Shown: positions 8,720 to 18,849 of the stretch, in pieces | How positions within the stretch are numbered: position 1 is the first letter of the stretch | Layout of the letters: each line of letters opens with the position of its first letter | Source of the DNA: Demequina salsinemoris | GTDB lineage: Bacteria > Actinomycetota > Actinomycetes > Actinomycetales > Demequinaceae | DNA length: 64,000 nucleotides | Assembly: GCF_000974805.1 (NCBI RefSeq) | Contig: NZ_BBQZ01000004.1 | Location: 247,169-311,168, forward strand | Direction of reading: 5' to 3' | Notes under the pieces: generated by a model | What the model was told of the DNA's origin: nothing | Seen by the model: only the letters and a program-made list of their open reading frames with translations | Databases searched by the model: none | Made by a program: the position numbers and the translations under genes

Positions 8720-9861
8720 GCGTTCGTGTCCTCCTCGGTGGTCCGCCCGTCGGGCTGGACGGTCTCCGCCTGCAGCCGGAGCGTGAACGTCGAGCCGACC
8801 CCCGGCTGCGACCACAGCTCCACCATGCCCGCGTGCTGCAGCGCGATGTGCTTGACGATGCTCAGCCCCAGCCCGGTGCCGCCTGTCGAGCGGGAGCGGG
8901 CGGGGTCGGTCCTGTAGAAGCGCTCGAAGATGCGCTCCTGGTCCTGCTTGTCGATGCCGATGCCGCGGTCGATCACGGAGACCGTCGCGACGCCGTCGTC
9001 CTCCCCGACCGTCACCGTGACCTTGGCGCCGTCGTCCGAGTAGGACACCGCGTTGTCGACCAGGTTCCGCACGGCCATGACGAGCAGGTCGTGGTCCCCC
9101 ATCACCACGGGGGCCGCGTTGAGCGCGTCCACGAGCTCGATGCCCCGCTGCTCGGCGCTGATCCGAGCCCCGTCGATCGCCTCATGCGCGACCGCGACGA
9201 GCTCCACGGGCTGGTGATCCCGCACCGACCCGTCGCCCTGAAGCCGTGAGATCTCGATGATCTCCTGGATGAGCTTGGTGAGGCGTCGGGACTCCTTGCG
9301 GATCCTGCCGGCGAAGTCGCGCACCATCACGGTGTCGTCAGCGCCCTCCTCGATGGCCTCGGCGAGGAGGGACAGGGCCCCGACCGGGGTCTTGAGCTCG
9401 TGCGAGACGTTCGTCGCGAACTCGCGCCGCGACTGCTCGGCGGCGCGCAGCTCGGTGTTGTCGTTCGCGACCGCGAACGCGAGCTCGTCGCCGAGCGGCG
9501 TCACCCTCACGTGGACGTGGGTGACGGCGCCGAGGACGCCGCGTCGCACCTCGACCTCGCGCTCACGGGGCTCGTCGTGAGCCCACGCCTCCTCGGCGAG
9601 GTCGGCGACGTCGGGCTGGAGCTTGCCGTCGAGTCGCGCGACGCCCATGGCCGCGGCCCTCGCGTTGGCGAACGCGGCGCGCCTGTCGCGGCGGATGATC
9701 ACCGCGCCCGACTGCATCGCGCTGAGCACCTCGCGGGTCCGATGAGGCACGAGGGTGCGCGCCATCGCCTCCGCCTTGCGGCGTCCGCGGAACGAGAGGA
9801 CGCCGATGCCGAACCCGACCGCGAGGCCGAGCAGCATCCACACCACGTCGAGGCCGGTCAT
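8716..9861 (-). CDS. senX3: Sensor histidine kinase, SenX3/PhoR-like
   Basis: Membrane sensor partner of the downstream regulator. One N-terminal membrane segment (residues about 5-25), a PAS-like region, the dimerisation H-box NVSHELKTPVGA near residue 155, the N-box VRNLVDNAVSYS, and G-boxes DRGIGID and GGTGLGLSIVKHI. The ATG at 9861 gives 381 residues. A GTG at 9894 is possible but would lie in the Pho-box region. Divergent from phoU. Confidence 0.93.
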   Translation of the reverse strand: MTGLDVVWMLLGLAVGFGIGVLSFRGRRKAEAMARTLVPHRTREVLSAMQSGAVIIRRDRRAAFANARAAAMGVARLDGKLQPDVADLAEEAWAHDEPREREVEVRRGVLGAVTHVHVRVTPLGDELAFAVANDNTELRAAEQSRREFATNVSHELKTPVGALSLLAEAIEEGADDTVMVRDFAGRIRKESRRLTKLIQEIIEISRLQGDGSVRDHQPVELVAVAHEAIDGARISAEQRGIELVDALNAAPVVMGDHDLLVMAVRNLVDNAVSYSDDGAKVTVTVGEDDGVATVSVIDRGIGIDKQDQERIFERFYRTDPARSRSTGGTGLGLSIVKHIALQHAGMVELWSQPGVGSTFTLRLQAETVQPDGRTTEEDTNA

Positions 9862-9888
9862 GGCCACACCGTACCCAGCACCGAGGGA

Positions 9889-9926
9889 GTTCACCGAATG
9901 TTCACGGTCGTCACCGATTGTTCACC
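9889..9926. promoter_or_regulatory. Two Pho-box-like direct-repeat pairs between senX3 and phoU
   Basis: TCAC cores at 9891 and 9902, and at 9911 and 9922: two pairs each spaced exactly 11 bases, with GTTCACC/GTTCACG flanks. The two pairs are nine bases apart, so they may be separate sites serving the divergent senX3-regX3 and phoU transcripts. Confidence 0.7.
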
Positions 9927-9993
9927 CGTGGTCGGGCGGGACCCCTGCAAGTGATGCAAGACTGGGTCCGAACCAGGATCCACAAGGAGCATC

Positions 9994-10653
9994 ATGCGCA
10001 CGCTGTTCACCGCCGAGCTGTCGGAGCTTGCCGACGACCTCGTCTCGATGAGTCGTCTCGTCGAGGACTCGATCACCCGGGCCAGCGAGGCCCTCCTCAC
10101 GGCGAACGTCGAGCTCGCCCAGTCCGTCATCGCCGAGGACGAGAAGCTCGACGACCTCGAGGAGACCGTCGACGAGCGCTGCGTGCTCCTCATCGCCCAG
10201 CAGCAGCCCGTGGGCCTCGACCTGCGCACGATCATCTCGGCGCTGCGCATCTCCGCCGCGCTCGAGCGCATGGGCGACCTCGCCGAGCACATCGCCGGCA
10301 TCGCGCGCCGCGTCTACCCCGAGCACGCGATCCCCGAGACCCACCGGAAGATCTTCGAGGGCTTCGCGACCGAGTCGGCTGCGACCGCCGCCGCGATCAC
10401 GAAGCTCCTCGAGGAGCGCGACCTCAACGTGGCCGCGGCGATCGTGTCGGACGACGACGCGCTCGACAACCTGCACGGCGAGGCCTACGCCGGCATCCTC
10501 GCGGACTCGTTCGAGGGCTCGCGTCAGGAGGCACTCGACGTCGCGCTGGCCGCCCGCTACTACGAGCGCTTCGGCGACCACGGCGTCGGCATCTCGCGCC
10601 GCATCGTCTACTTGGTCACGGGCGACCACAAGGGCGAGCGCGCGTCGATCTGA
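9994..10653 (+). CDS. phoU: Phosphate signalling protein PhoU
   Basis: Cytoplasmic metal-binding negative regulator that links Pst transport to the SenX3-type kinase. 219 residues made of two PhoU helical repeats (about 1-105 and 115-215). The repeat motifs are DLRTIISALRISAALERMGDLAEHIAG and, in the second half, ARYYERFGDHGVGISRRIV. The start has CAAGGAG about seven bases upstream. Divergent from senX3. Confidence 0.95.
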   Translation: MRTLFTAELSELADDLVSMSRLVEDSITRASEALLTANVELAQSVIAEDEKLDDLEETVDERCVLLIAQQQPVGLDLRTIISALRISAALERMGDLAEHIAGIARRVYPEHAIPETHRKIFEGFATESAATAAAITKLLEERDLNVAAAIVSDDDALDNLHGEAYAGILADSFEGSRQEALDVALAARYYERFGDHGVGISRRIVYLVTGDHKGERASI

Positions 10654-10670
10654 CGCCTCTCAGCTGACCC

Positions 10671-10700
10671 GAAGGCCCCCGCCGCACGGCGGGGGCCTTC
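10671..10700 (+). terminator. phoU terminator hairpin
   Basis: GAAGGCCCCCGCCG and CGGCGGGGGCCTTC form a 13-14-bp GC-rich stem with a minimal loop just after phoU. Confidence 0.8.
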
Positions 10701-10778
10701 GCGCGTCCGGGAGAGTCCCGCATCGTCCCACGCCCCGCATCGCCCGGGCTCCCGGCAGCCTCCCACTCGCCTGCCTCC

Positions 10779-10878
10779 GACAGTACGAACCAATCTCGCG
10801 CGCGACACCCCGGCGACACGCCGCGTGATCGCCTGACACGCTGGGGTGTCGGGGCCCACATCGGTTCAAACTGACAGT
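10779..10878. repeat. Type A palindrome, copy 1
   Basis: The left arm GACAGTACGAACCAATCT is the imperfect reverse complement of the right arm ATCGGTTCAAACTGACAG. The core contains CGACACCCCGGCGACACG and CTGGGGTGTCGG. Sister copies with the same arms are at 18850-18944 and 40408-40503; all three lie between convergent genes. Confidence 0.8.
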
Positions 10879-10899
10879 GACACGGCCGCCCGGACACGA

Positions 10900-10932
10900 C
10901 GAAGGGCCCCCGCCTCAGGCGGGGGCCCTTCG
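10900..10932 (-). terminator. gpmA terminator hairpin
   Basis: CGAAGGGCCCCCGCCT and AGGCGGGGGCCCTTCG form a near-perfect stem of about 14 bp downstream of the gpmA stop. Confidence 0.8.
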
Positions 10933-10981
10933 TTTACCGGCCGGGCTATGAGAGGCCGACCGGACGTCTCCTAGTTCGAGA

Positions 10982-11725
10982 CTACTTCTTTCCCTGGTTG
11001 GCGACAGCCTGAATCGCCGCGGCGGCCGCATCGGCGTCGAGGTAGGTGCCACCGGGGTTGGTCGGCTTCAGCGTCTCCTCGTCCAGGTGGTAGACGAGCG
11101 GGATGCCGGTGGGGATGTTCACGCCGACGATCGCGTCGTCCGCGATGCCGTCGAGGTGCTTGACGATCGCGCGCAGCGAGTTGCCGTGCGCCGCGACCAT
11201 GACGGTCTTGCCGGCCTTGAGGTCCGGGACCACGTCCGACTCCCAGTACGGCAGGGCGCGCTCGAGGACGTCCTTGAGGCACTCGGTCTTCGGGACGGGC
11301 TCACCGGCGTAGCGGGGGTCGCCCTCCTGCGTGTAGGTGTTGCCCTCGGAGATGACGGGCGGCGGGACGTCGTACGAACGACGCCAGATCATGAACTGCT
11401 CCTCGCCGAACTGCTCGAGGGTCTCCGCCTTGTTCTTGCCCTGGAGGTCACCGTAGTGACGCTCGTTGAGGCGCCAGCTGCGCTTCACGGGGATCCAGTG
11501 GCGGTCGGCCGAGTCGAGCGCGAGGTTCGCGGTCATGATGGCCCGACGCAGGAGCGAGGTGTGCAGGACGTCGGGCAGGATGCCCTCAGCCTTGAGGAGC
11601 TCGCCGCCGCGGACGGCCTCGCCCCAGCCCTTCTCGTTGAGGGGGACGTCCACCCAGCCGGTGAACAGGTTCTTGGAGTTCCAGTCGCTCTCGCCGTGGC
11701 GGAGCAGGATCAGTGTGTACGTCAT
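10982..11725 (-). CDS. gpmA: 2,3-bisphosphoglycerate-dependent phosphoglycerate mutase
   Basis: Interconverts 3- and 2-phosphoglycerate in glycolysis through a phosphohistidine. 247 residues with the catalytic [10 protein letters not shown] near residue 8, [10 protein letters not shown] near residue 85, and the second catalytic histidine in [14 protein letters not shown] near residue 183. Length is standard and all key residues are present. Monocistronic, convergent with phoU. Confidence 0.96.
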   Translation of the reverse strand: MTYTLILLRHGESDWNSKNLFTGWVDVPLNEKGWGEAVRGGELLKAEGILPDVLHTSLLRRAIMTANLALDSADRHWIPVKRSWRLNERHYGDLQGKNKAETLEQFGEEQFMIWRRSYDVPPPVISEGNTYTQEGDPRYAGEPVPKTECLKDVLERALPYWESDVVPDLKAGKTVMVAAHGNSLRAIVKHLDGIADDAIVGVNIPTGIPLVYHLDEETLKPTNPGGTYLDADAAAAAIQAVANQGKK

Positions 11726-11846
11726 GCACTCAGAGTAGCGGGATGCGGTGACATCGGTACCGGGACGGATGGCCCGCGATCTGAGGCACAGGGACGATGC
11801 GCCACGCGCCTTCCGGCGCGGGTCGCCTCGCCGCGGCACCAGAGCC

Positions 11847-11902
11847 GGACGATCAGCGCTGGACCGTCAGCGCTGGACCGTCAGCGCTGGACCGTCAGCG
11901 CT
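11847..11902. repeat. Four 14-bp tandem repeats overlapping the 3' end of the lactonase gene
   Basis: Unit GGACCGTCAGCGCT is repeated head to tail (starts 11847, 11861, 11875, 11889), the first unit having GGACGAT. The array runs directly into a GGACGATGC copy at 11903. The last codons and stop of the gene ending at 11895 are made of repeat sequence. Confidence 0.85.
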
Positions 11903-12950
11903 GGACGATGCAGGCCGGGCTCGTGACCTTCGCCGCGCGGTACGGGAGCTCGGCGATCGCGCCGGTCTCCTGCTCGGGCGGGAGCCGGCGCACGTGCGCG
12001 AGCGAGTACGACCGCACCTCGTGCCCGCGCTCGCAGCCCACGTGCAGGCGCTCGTCGATCGCCGCGAAGTAGCGCGGCCAGTGGCCGGCGTCGAGGCTCG
12101 CGCGGTAGCGGGGCCATCCCTCGGGGCTGAGGTCGAAGATCGCGATGACGTCGGGGCCGCGCACCCCCACGAGGAGCATGGCGTCGACCACCAGGATGTG
12201 CGACGCGGCGACCTCGTCCGCCGAGCGCGGCGCGGCGTGCGTGATCTGCTGCTCGTCGACGAGCACGGCCTCGCGCGCGACCGGGTCCCAGCGCATCGTC
12301 CGCAGCATCCCGTCGAGCTCGCACGCGACGTAGATCATCTCGCCCTGCACGGCCATGTGCCGCGGCCCCGCGCCGCCGGGCAGCGTCGCCGCGACGCCGT
12401 CGGGCTCGAGCACGCCGCCGGGGCCCACGCGGTAGCGCCGCAGCTCGTCGGTGCCTAGGTCGGCGACGAGCACGTGCCTGCCGTCGGGCGCGAACGTCGC
12501 CGAGTGCGCGTGCGAGCGCTCCTGCCGGTCCTTGCGGGGGCCGTGACCCTTGTGCGCGTGGGACTGGATCGGCGACTCGAACGCGGGAAGGCCGTTCGGG
12601 AACAGCGGGACGACGGCGACGTCACCCGAGCCGTAGTGGCTCACGTAGAGCTCGTCCGCCTCGGGCGACAGCAGCAGGTGGCACGCGTCGGTGCCGCCCG
12701 TCTTGACGGACCCGGCGAGCTTGGGCTCGGCGGCGTCTGACACATCGATCGCGTGCACCATCGACGCCGGCGCCTCGGACACCGCGTACAGCAGCGGCCT
12801 GCTCGGATGAGCGACGAGGAACGACGGCGCGGGCAGCTCGAGCACCTGCTCGGCCGCCTCGTCATCGTCCTGTCGCCACAGCCCCTCGCCCTTGCCCACG
12901 GGCGTGCCGAGGCCGTCGGCGGGGTAGGTGCCCCACCACAGTGAGGACAT
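11895..12950 (-). CDS. Lactonase-type seven-bladed beta-propeller protein (Pgl/YbhE-like)
   Basis: 351-residue cytoplasmic protein resembling the 6-phosphogluconolactonase YbhE family (PF10282). Typical propeller strands are LLYAVSEAP, LYVSHYGSGDVAVVPL, the His-rich QSHAHKGHGP loop and HVLVADLGTDELRRY. If the assignment holds, it hydrolyses a sugar lactone in the oxidative pentose phosphate route; many family members are uncharacterised. The ATG at 12950 overlaps the lsr2 stop (TGATG). The final residues CIVQR arise from a 14-bp tandem repeat, so the original C-terminus may have been replaced. Confidence 0.8.
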   Translation of the reverse strand: MSSLWWGTYPADGLGTPVGKGEGLWRQDDDEAAEQVLELPAPSFLVAHPSRPLLYAVSEAPASMVHAIDVSDAAEPKLAGSVKTGGTDACHLLLSPEADELYVSHYGSGDVAVVPLFPNGLPAFESPIQSHAHKGHGPRKDRQERSHAHSATFAPDGRHVLVADLGTDELRRYRVGPGGVLEPDGVAATLPGGAGPRHMAVQGEMIYVACELDGMLRTMRWDPVAREAVLVDEQQITHAAPRSADEVAASHILVVDAMLLVGVRGPDVIAIFDLSPEGWPRYRASLDAGHWPRYFAAIDERLHVGCERGHEVRSYSLAHVRRLPPEQETGAIAELPYRAAKVTSPACIVQR

Positions 12951-13276
12951 CAGTGCGCGGCGTCGTAGGCGTCGCGCAGCTCGCGCGAGACGCGGCCCCG
13001 CTCGGGGACCTCCATGCCCTCGGCGCGCGCCCATTCACGGATGTCGTGCGCGTCCGTGCCTGACTTGCGGGTGGAAAGCGAACGGCGCCCGCGGGACACG
13101 GTCGAGACCTTTCGCGCTTTGACGGTCCACTTCGCGAGATCGTCGCGCAGCTGCGCGGCATTGTCGGCGTTCAAATCAATTTCGTACTTGGTGCCGTCCA
13201 CGGCGAAAGAGACGGTCTCGACAGCAGCGCCGCCGTCGATGTCGTCGATAAGAACTACCTGGACCTTCTGAGCCAT
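12950..13276 (-). CDS. lsr2: Lsr2 family nucleoid protein
   Basis: H-NS-like xenogeneic silencer of actinobacteria that coats AT-rich DNA. 108 residues: an N-terminal beta-strand/helix dimerisation domain starting MAQKVQVVLIDDIDGG, then a DNA-binding domain IREWARAEG...PERGRVSRELRDAY with the minor-groove RGR core. The CDS follows the most AT-rich intergenic stretch in the window, which suggests self-binding. It overlaps the downstream lactonase gene by one base. Confidence 0.95.
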   Translation of the reverse strand: MAQKVQVVLIDDIDGGAAVETVSFAVDGTKYEIDLNADNAAQLRDDLAKWTVKARKVSTVSRGRRSLSTRKSGTDAHDIREWARAEGMEVPERGRVSRELRDAYDAAH

Positions 13277-13596
13277 CGTGGCTCCTTCCGCGGAATCGTG
13301 GCGGTCTTCTCAAATTCGGGAGAACCGCGCATCTTGTCCCCTCGAGGCAAGCATAGACACTGCTATCTCGAAAAAGGCGAAGTCTCCGCAATATCTGTGG
13401 AGAGCCACAGAGAAGGAGGAATTCCTCCCCACATAAGCAACAGCGCCGGAACTCGCAACTCGAGACGCATTTCCTGTGACAATATCCACACGAAATGCCG
13501 GACAGATGACCGACAGAAAATTGGTGAAAATACCCTGCCGGGCATCGTGGACGATGCCAGGGCGACCGCCGCATCGTCCGGGCGGCGCAGCCGAGG
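13277..13596. other. 320-base AT-rich region upstream of lsr2
   Basis: No gene. 13340-13530 is markedly richer in A+T than the rest of the window and contains the perfect palindrome GGAGGAATTCCTCC (about 13415). It ends with a small hairpin made from the dispersed motif (GGCATCGT-GG-ACGATGCC, 13542-13559) and a further copy at 13571. It probably holds the lsr2 promoter and an Lsr2 autoregulatory site (inference). Confidence 0.6.
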
Positions 13597-13806
13597 CTAG
13601 GCCGCGTCGGTGCCCTGGGTGGGCTCGGCGGCCGGTGTCTGCGTCGCCCCCGCGCTCCGAGCCGCCTCGGCGGCCTCCTGCTCGGCGATCGCGGCGCGCT
13701 CGTTGCGGTCCGCGCGGATGATCGTGCGCATCACGAACCAGAACAGCAGCCCGACGCCGATGCTCGGGATGATGCCGACCGCGATCGCGATCATGGTGCT
13801 GTCCAC
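13597..13806 (-). CDS. Small membrane protein of unknown function
   Basis: 69 residues: one N-terminal hydrophobic helix (about 5-27), then a charged stretch RADRNERAAIAEQEAAEAAR and a short Ala/Thr/Pro tail. The GTG start lies one base after the lysS stop, so it is probably cotranscribed and coupled with lysS; an internal ATG four codons later is an alternative. No family recognised. Confidence 0.6.
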   Translation of the reverse strand: MDSTMIAIAVGIIPSIGVGLLFWFVMRTIIRADRNERAAIAEQEAAEAARSAGATQTPAAEPTQGTDAA

Positions 13807-13807
13807 G

Positions 13808-15319
13808 TCAGCCCTCGCTGGGCTTCACGAGCGGGAAGGTGATGGTCTCGCGGATGCCGAGGCCCGTGAGCGCCATGAGCAGGCGGTCGATGCCCATGCC
13901 CATGCCGCCGCTCGGGGGCATCGCGTACTCCATCGCGGCGAGGAAGTCCTCGTCGAGGCGCATCGCCTCGTCGTCGCCCTGCGCGGCCATGCGGGCCTGC
14001 TGCTCGAAGCGCTCGCGCTGGATGACCGGGTCGACGAGCTCGGAGTACGCGGTCGCGAGCTCGAAGCCGCGCACGTACAGGTCCCACTTCTCGACGATCC
14101 CCTTCTTGGTGCGGTGATCGCGCGTGAGGGGGCTGGTCTCGACGGGGAAGTCGCGCACGAAGGTCGGCGCGCTGAGGGTCGCGCCGACGTGGTGCTCCCA
14201 CAACTCCTCGACGAGCTTGCCGTGGTTGACGCGCTTGGGGTCGACCGAGATCTCGAAGCGGTCGCACAGCATCTCGAGGTCCGCGACCGAGGTGTCGTGC
14301 GTGATCTCCTCGCCGATCGCCTCGGACAGCGAGCCGTACATGTCGAGCGTGGTCCAGTCGCCGGAGAGGTCGTACTCCGTGCCGTCGACGAGCGTCACGA
14401 CCTGCGTTCCGAAGATGTCGTCGGCGGCACCCTGGACCAGGCTGCGCGTGAGCTCGGCCATCGTGTCGTAGCTGCCGTACGCCTCGTAGGCCTCGAGCAT
14501 CGAGAACTCGGGACTGTGCGAGCTGTCCGCGCCCTCGTTACGGAAGTTGCGGTTGATCTCGAAGACCTTCTCGACGCCGCCGACGGCCGCGCGCTTGAGG
14601 AACAGCTCGGGCGCGATGCGCATGTAGAGGTCGATGTCGTACGCGTTCATGTGCGTGACGAACGGACGCGCCGCGGCGCCGCCGGGCTGGGTCTGGAGCA
14701 TCGGGGTCTCGACCTCGATGAAGCCGCGGCTGTGCAGGCTCTCACGCAGGCTGCGGTTCAGCGTCGCGCGCTGGCGGACGGTGTCGCGGGCCAGCGGGCG
14801 CGCGATGAGGTCCACGTAGCGCTGGCGCACGCGGGTGTCCTCGGCCAGGTCCTTGTGCAGGACCGGCAGGGGGCGCAGCGCCTTGGACGCGATGGCCCAC
14901 TCCGACGCGAAGACGGAGACCTCGCCGCGCTTGGACTTGATCGCGCGGCCCTTGGCGAACAGGTGGTCGCCCAGGTCGACGTCGCCCTTGAAGGCGGCGA
15001 GCGAGTCCTCGCCGACCTCGGCGAGGCTCAGCATGATCTGGAGGCGCTCGCCCGCGCCGTCCTGGATGGACGCGAAGCACAGCTTGCCCGTGTTGCGGAT
15101 GAAGACGACGCGGCCCGCGACGCCCACGACGTCCTCGGTCTCCTCGCCTGCCTCGAGGTGGTCGTACGACTTCTTGACGTCCGCGATCTCGTGCGTGCGG
15201 TCCACGACCACGGGGTACGCCTCGCCGCCGGCCTCGATGAGGCGGTCGCGCTTGGCGCGCCGCACACGCATCTGGTCGGGGAGGTCGTCATCAGCGGGGA
15301 GAGCAGGCTGGTCAGTCAC
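13808..15319 (-). CDS. lysS: Lysyl-tRNA synthetase (class II)
   Basis: Charges tRNA-Lys. 503 residues: an N-terminal OB-fold anticodon-binding domain (about 60-165) and the class II catalytic domain. Motif 2 is [20 protein letters not shown] near residue 260 and motif 3 is [15 protein letters not shown] at the C-terminus. The GTG start at 15319 was chosen because upstream sequence is non-coding and contains a palindrome. The long extension through the nadC region is a frame shadow. Confidence 0.96.
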   Translation of the reverse strand: MTDQPALPADDDLPDQMRVRRAKRDRLIEAGGEAYPVVVDRTHEIADVKKSYDHLEAGEETEDVVGVAGRVVFIRNTGKLCFASIQDGAGERLQIMLSLAEVGEDSLAAFKGDVDLGDHLFAKGRAIKSKRGEVSVFASEWAIASKALRPLPVLHKDLAEDTRVRQRYVDLIARPLARDTVRQRATLNRSLRESLHSRGFIEVETPMLQTQPGGAAARPFVTHMNAYDIDLYMRIAPELFLKRAAVGGVEKVFEINRNFRNEGADSSHSPEFSMLEAYEAYGSYDTMAELTRSLVQGAADDIFGTQVVTLVDGTEYDLSGDWTTLDMYGSLSEAIGEEITHDTSVADLEMLCDRFEISVDPKRVNHGKLVEELWEHHVGATLSAPTFVRDFPVETSPLTRDHRTKKGIVEKWDLYVRGFELATAYSELVDPVIQRERFEQQARMAAQGDDEAMRLDEDFLAAMEYAMPPSGGMGMGIDRLLMALTGLGIRETITFPLVKPSEG

Positions 15320-15627
15320 GCCCTCTAGGGTACCGGCGGCACCGGCCGCCGCATTTCGCGGGGGTCCCGGGCCCGGCCTGCCTACCTCCGCATCGTCCCC
15401 GCCTCTGCATCGTCCAAGCTTCCCGCCATGCACTACGCACGGATTCACGCGCGACACGCGAGCGTGTCGCGGGTTGGAGTCGGCGCGTCGTCGGGGTGTC
15501 GGATTCAGATCCGTGCGGAGTGCATGGGAGAGGAACGATGCTGGGGCAGGGACGATGCGGCAGTTGCCTCGGGTGCCTCGGGCTCGGCGAGCGCCTTCGC
15601 TGCCCGGGCCCGCTCGGCCGGCCCGGC
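15320..15627. other. 308-base region between nadC and lysS
   Basis: No gene. It contains two GCATCGTCC copies 18 bases apart (15390, 15408), the type B palindrome copy 1, then AACGATGC (15534) and CAGGGACGATGCGG (15547). The lysS promoter must lie between the palindrome and 15319, but I cannot place it. Confidence 0.6.
15427..15527. repeat. Type B palindrome, copy 1
   Basis: The left arm CATGCACTACGCACGGATT pairs with the right arm AGATCCGTGCGGAGTGCATG. The core contains CGACACGCGAGCGTGTCG and TCGGGGTGTCGG. Copies 2 and 3 are at 31689 and 32760. Found between two genes of the same strand. Confidence 0.8.
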
Positions 15628-16938
<1,311 letters not shown>

Positions 16939-16943
16939 CACCT

Positions 16944-16971
16944 GGACGATGCGGCGCGTGCCGCATCGTCC
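16944..16971 (+). terminator. Perfect hairpin made of two inverted GGACGATGC motifs
   Basis: GGACGATGCGGC-GCGT-GCCGCATCGTCC: a 12-bp perfect stem and 4-base loop, six bases after the cstR stop. Inverted pairs of uptake sequences acting as terminators are a known feature of Neisseria and Haemophilus; the same use is inferred here. Confidence 0.65.
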
Positions 16972-17095
16972 CTGTTCCCTTCCACGTCGCCAAGGTTGAC
17001 ACCTCACCTACCCGCGAACGCATCGTCCCTGGTATTACCGTTGAGAACACGGGACTTCGCGCACTGCTGACGGACCTGGAGGACCAAGGTCTCGC

Positions 17096-17111
17096 ATACC
17101 CCCTGGGGTAT
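17096..17111 (+). promoter_or_regulatory. Putative CstR operator upstream of the CoA-disulfide reductase
   Basis: ATACCCC-CT-GGGGTAT is a perfect 7-bp inverted repeat about 40 bases before the start codon. It matches the G/C-tract palindrome with TA flanks recognised by CsoR/CstR repressors. Confidence 0.75.
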
Positions 17112-17149
17112 CTGTTACCGTGGGGTCATCACTCTGTGGAAGGAACACC

Positions 17150-18832
17150 ATGCGCATCGTCATCGTCGGAGGAGTCGCCGGAGGCATGAGCGCCGCCGCG
17201 CGCGCCCGCCGCCTCAACGAGTCGGCCGAGATCATCGTCTTCGAGAAGGGCCCGGACGTCTCGTTCGCGAACTGCGGCCTGCCGTACCACGTGGGCGGGG
17301 ACATCGAGTCCCGCGACGCCCTCCTCCTGCACACCCCCAGGACGCTGGGCGCCTCGCTCGGCCTCGACGTGCGGGTGGACACCGAGGTCACCTCGATCGA
17401 CCGCGAGGCCAAGACCGTGACCGTCATCGGCCCCGAGGGCAGCGAGGTCGTCTCGTACGACGCGCTCGTGCTCTCCCCCGGCGCCACCGCGTTCACCCCG
17501 CCGATCCCCGGCATGGACCTGCCCGAGGTCACGCACCTGCGCACCGTCGACGACGCGACCGCCCTCGCGGCCCGCGTCGGCTCCGCGAAGACCGCGGCCG
17601 TCCTGGGCGCCGGCTTCATCGGGCTCGAGACCGCCGAGGCGCTGCGCGAGCGCGGCCTCGAGGTCGCGCTGATCGAGATGGCGCCCCAGGTGCTGCCGCC
17701 GCTCGCGCCCGAGATGGCGCGCCTGGTCGAGCTCGAGCTCACCGCGAACGGCGTCGACGTCGTCACGGGCCTCGCCGCCGCGGGCGTCGCGCCCGCCGAG
17801 TCCGGCGCCGGCGTCACCGTCACCCTCACCAATGGCGCCTCGGCCGACGTCGACATCGTCGTCGTCTCCGTGGGCGTCCGCCCGAACTCCTCGCTCGCGG
17901 CCGACGCCGGCCTCGAGGTCGACGAGCGCGGCGCGATCATCGTCGACGACGAGCAGCGCACCGCCGACCCGAGCATCTGGGCCGTCGGCGACGCGATCGC
18001 CGTGAAGAACCAGGTGACTGGCGTCACCGGACCCGTGCCGCTCGCCGGCCCCGCGAACCGTCAGGGACGACGCGCCGCCGAGTCGATCATGGGCGTCGCC
18101 AAGCCGGCCAAGCCCGTGCTCGGCACCGCGATCGTCAAGGTCTTCGGCCTCACCGCCGCGATGACCGGCGCCTCGCCCCGCATGCTCGACCAGGCAGGCA
18201 TCGAGCACGTCGTGCACCACACCCACCACCTCAACCACGCGGGCTACTACCCCGGCGCGGACCAGGTGCACCTCATGGCCGTGTTCTCCCCCGAGGGCAA
18301 GCTGCTCGGCGCCCAGGGCGTCGGCCGCGCCGGCGTGGACAAGCGCATCGACGTGCTCGCGACCTCGCTGCGCGCCGAGTTCGACGCCGACGACCTGGCC
18401 GAGCTCGAGCTCGCCTACGCGCCGCCCTTCGGCTCCGCGAAGGACCCCGTCAACATGCTCGGCTTCATGATGCAGAACACGGTGCTCGGCACGCTCAAGC
18501 TGTGGCACGCGTCCGACGTCGAGTGGGCGCGCGAGAACGCGTTCATCCTCGACGTCCGCTCGCCCGGCGAGTTCACCCGCGGGCACCTGCCCGAGGCCGT
18601 GAACATCCCCCACGACCAGATCCGCGAGAACCTGGACCGCATCCGGTCGCTTGCGGACGGGCGGCCGGTGCGCGTCCACTGCGCTTCCGGCTTCCGGTCC
18701 TATCTCGCGCACCGCATCCTCGACCAGGAGGGCTTCGACTCCGCGAACTTCGACGGCGGAATGCTCACGATGAACACCGCGCTGCCGGACCTCGAGCTCG
18801 TCACCGGCGTCGCGGAGCACGCGACCGCCTGA
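17150..18832 (+). CDS. cdr: CoA-disulfide reductase with C-terminal rhodanese domain
   Basis: FAD-dependent pyridine-nucleotide disulfide reductase fused to a sulfurtransferase; such fusions reduce CoA persulfide/disulfide and sulfane sulfur. FAD motif GGVAGGMSAAARAR at the N-terminus, the single active-site Cys in SFANCGLPYHVGG near residue 43, NAD motif GAGFIGLETAE near residue 155, and YYPGADQVHLM. The rhodanese domain spans about 460-555 with active-site loop HCASGFRS. 560 residues; GGAAGG precedes the ATG. It lies 211 bases after cstR, with its own operator, and is probably induced by persulfide stress. Confidence 0.88.
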   Translation: MRIVIVGGVAGGMSAAARARRLNESAEIIVFEKGPDVSFANCGLPYHVGGDIESRDALLLHTPRTLGASLGLDVRVDTEVTSIDREAKTVTVIGPEGSEVVSYDALVLSPGATAFTPPIPGMDLPEVTHLRTVDDATALAARVGSAKTAAVLGAGFIGLETAEALRERGLEVALIEMAPQVLPPLAPEMARLVELELTANGVDVVTGLAAAGVAPAESGAGVTVTLTNGASADVDIVVVSVGVRPNSSLAADAGLEVDERGAIIVDDEQRTADPSIWAVGDAIAVKNQVTGVTGPVPLAGPANRQGRRAAESIMGVAKPAKPVLGTAIVKVFGLTAAMTGASPRMLDQAGIEHVVHHTHHLNHAGYYPGADQVHLMAVFSPEGKLLGAQGVGRAGVDKRIDVLATSLRAEFDADDLAELELAYAPPFGSAKDPVNMLGFMMQNTVLGTLKLWHASDVEWARENAFILDVRSPGEFTRGHLPEAVNIPHDQIRENLDRIRSLADGRPVRVHCASGFRSYLAHRILDQEGFDSANFDGGMLTMNTALPDLELVTGVAEHATA

Positions 18833-18849
18833 CGCGAACTCCCGCCGCC

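Larger units (their letters stand above)
10654..10981. other. 328-base region between convergent phoU and gpmA
   Basis: No gene. It holds, in order, the phoU terminator, a GCATCGTCC motif copy at 10720, a type A palindrome (10779-10878) and the gpmA terminator. The palindrome is therefore insulated from both transcription units. Confidence 0.75.

Noticed and set aside
11847..11902. CRISPR-like array
   Set aside because: 14-bp units are head to tail with no spacers.
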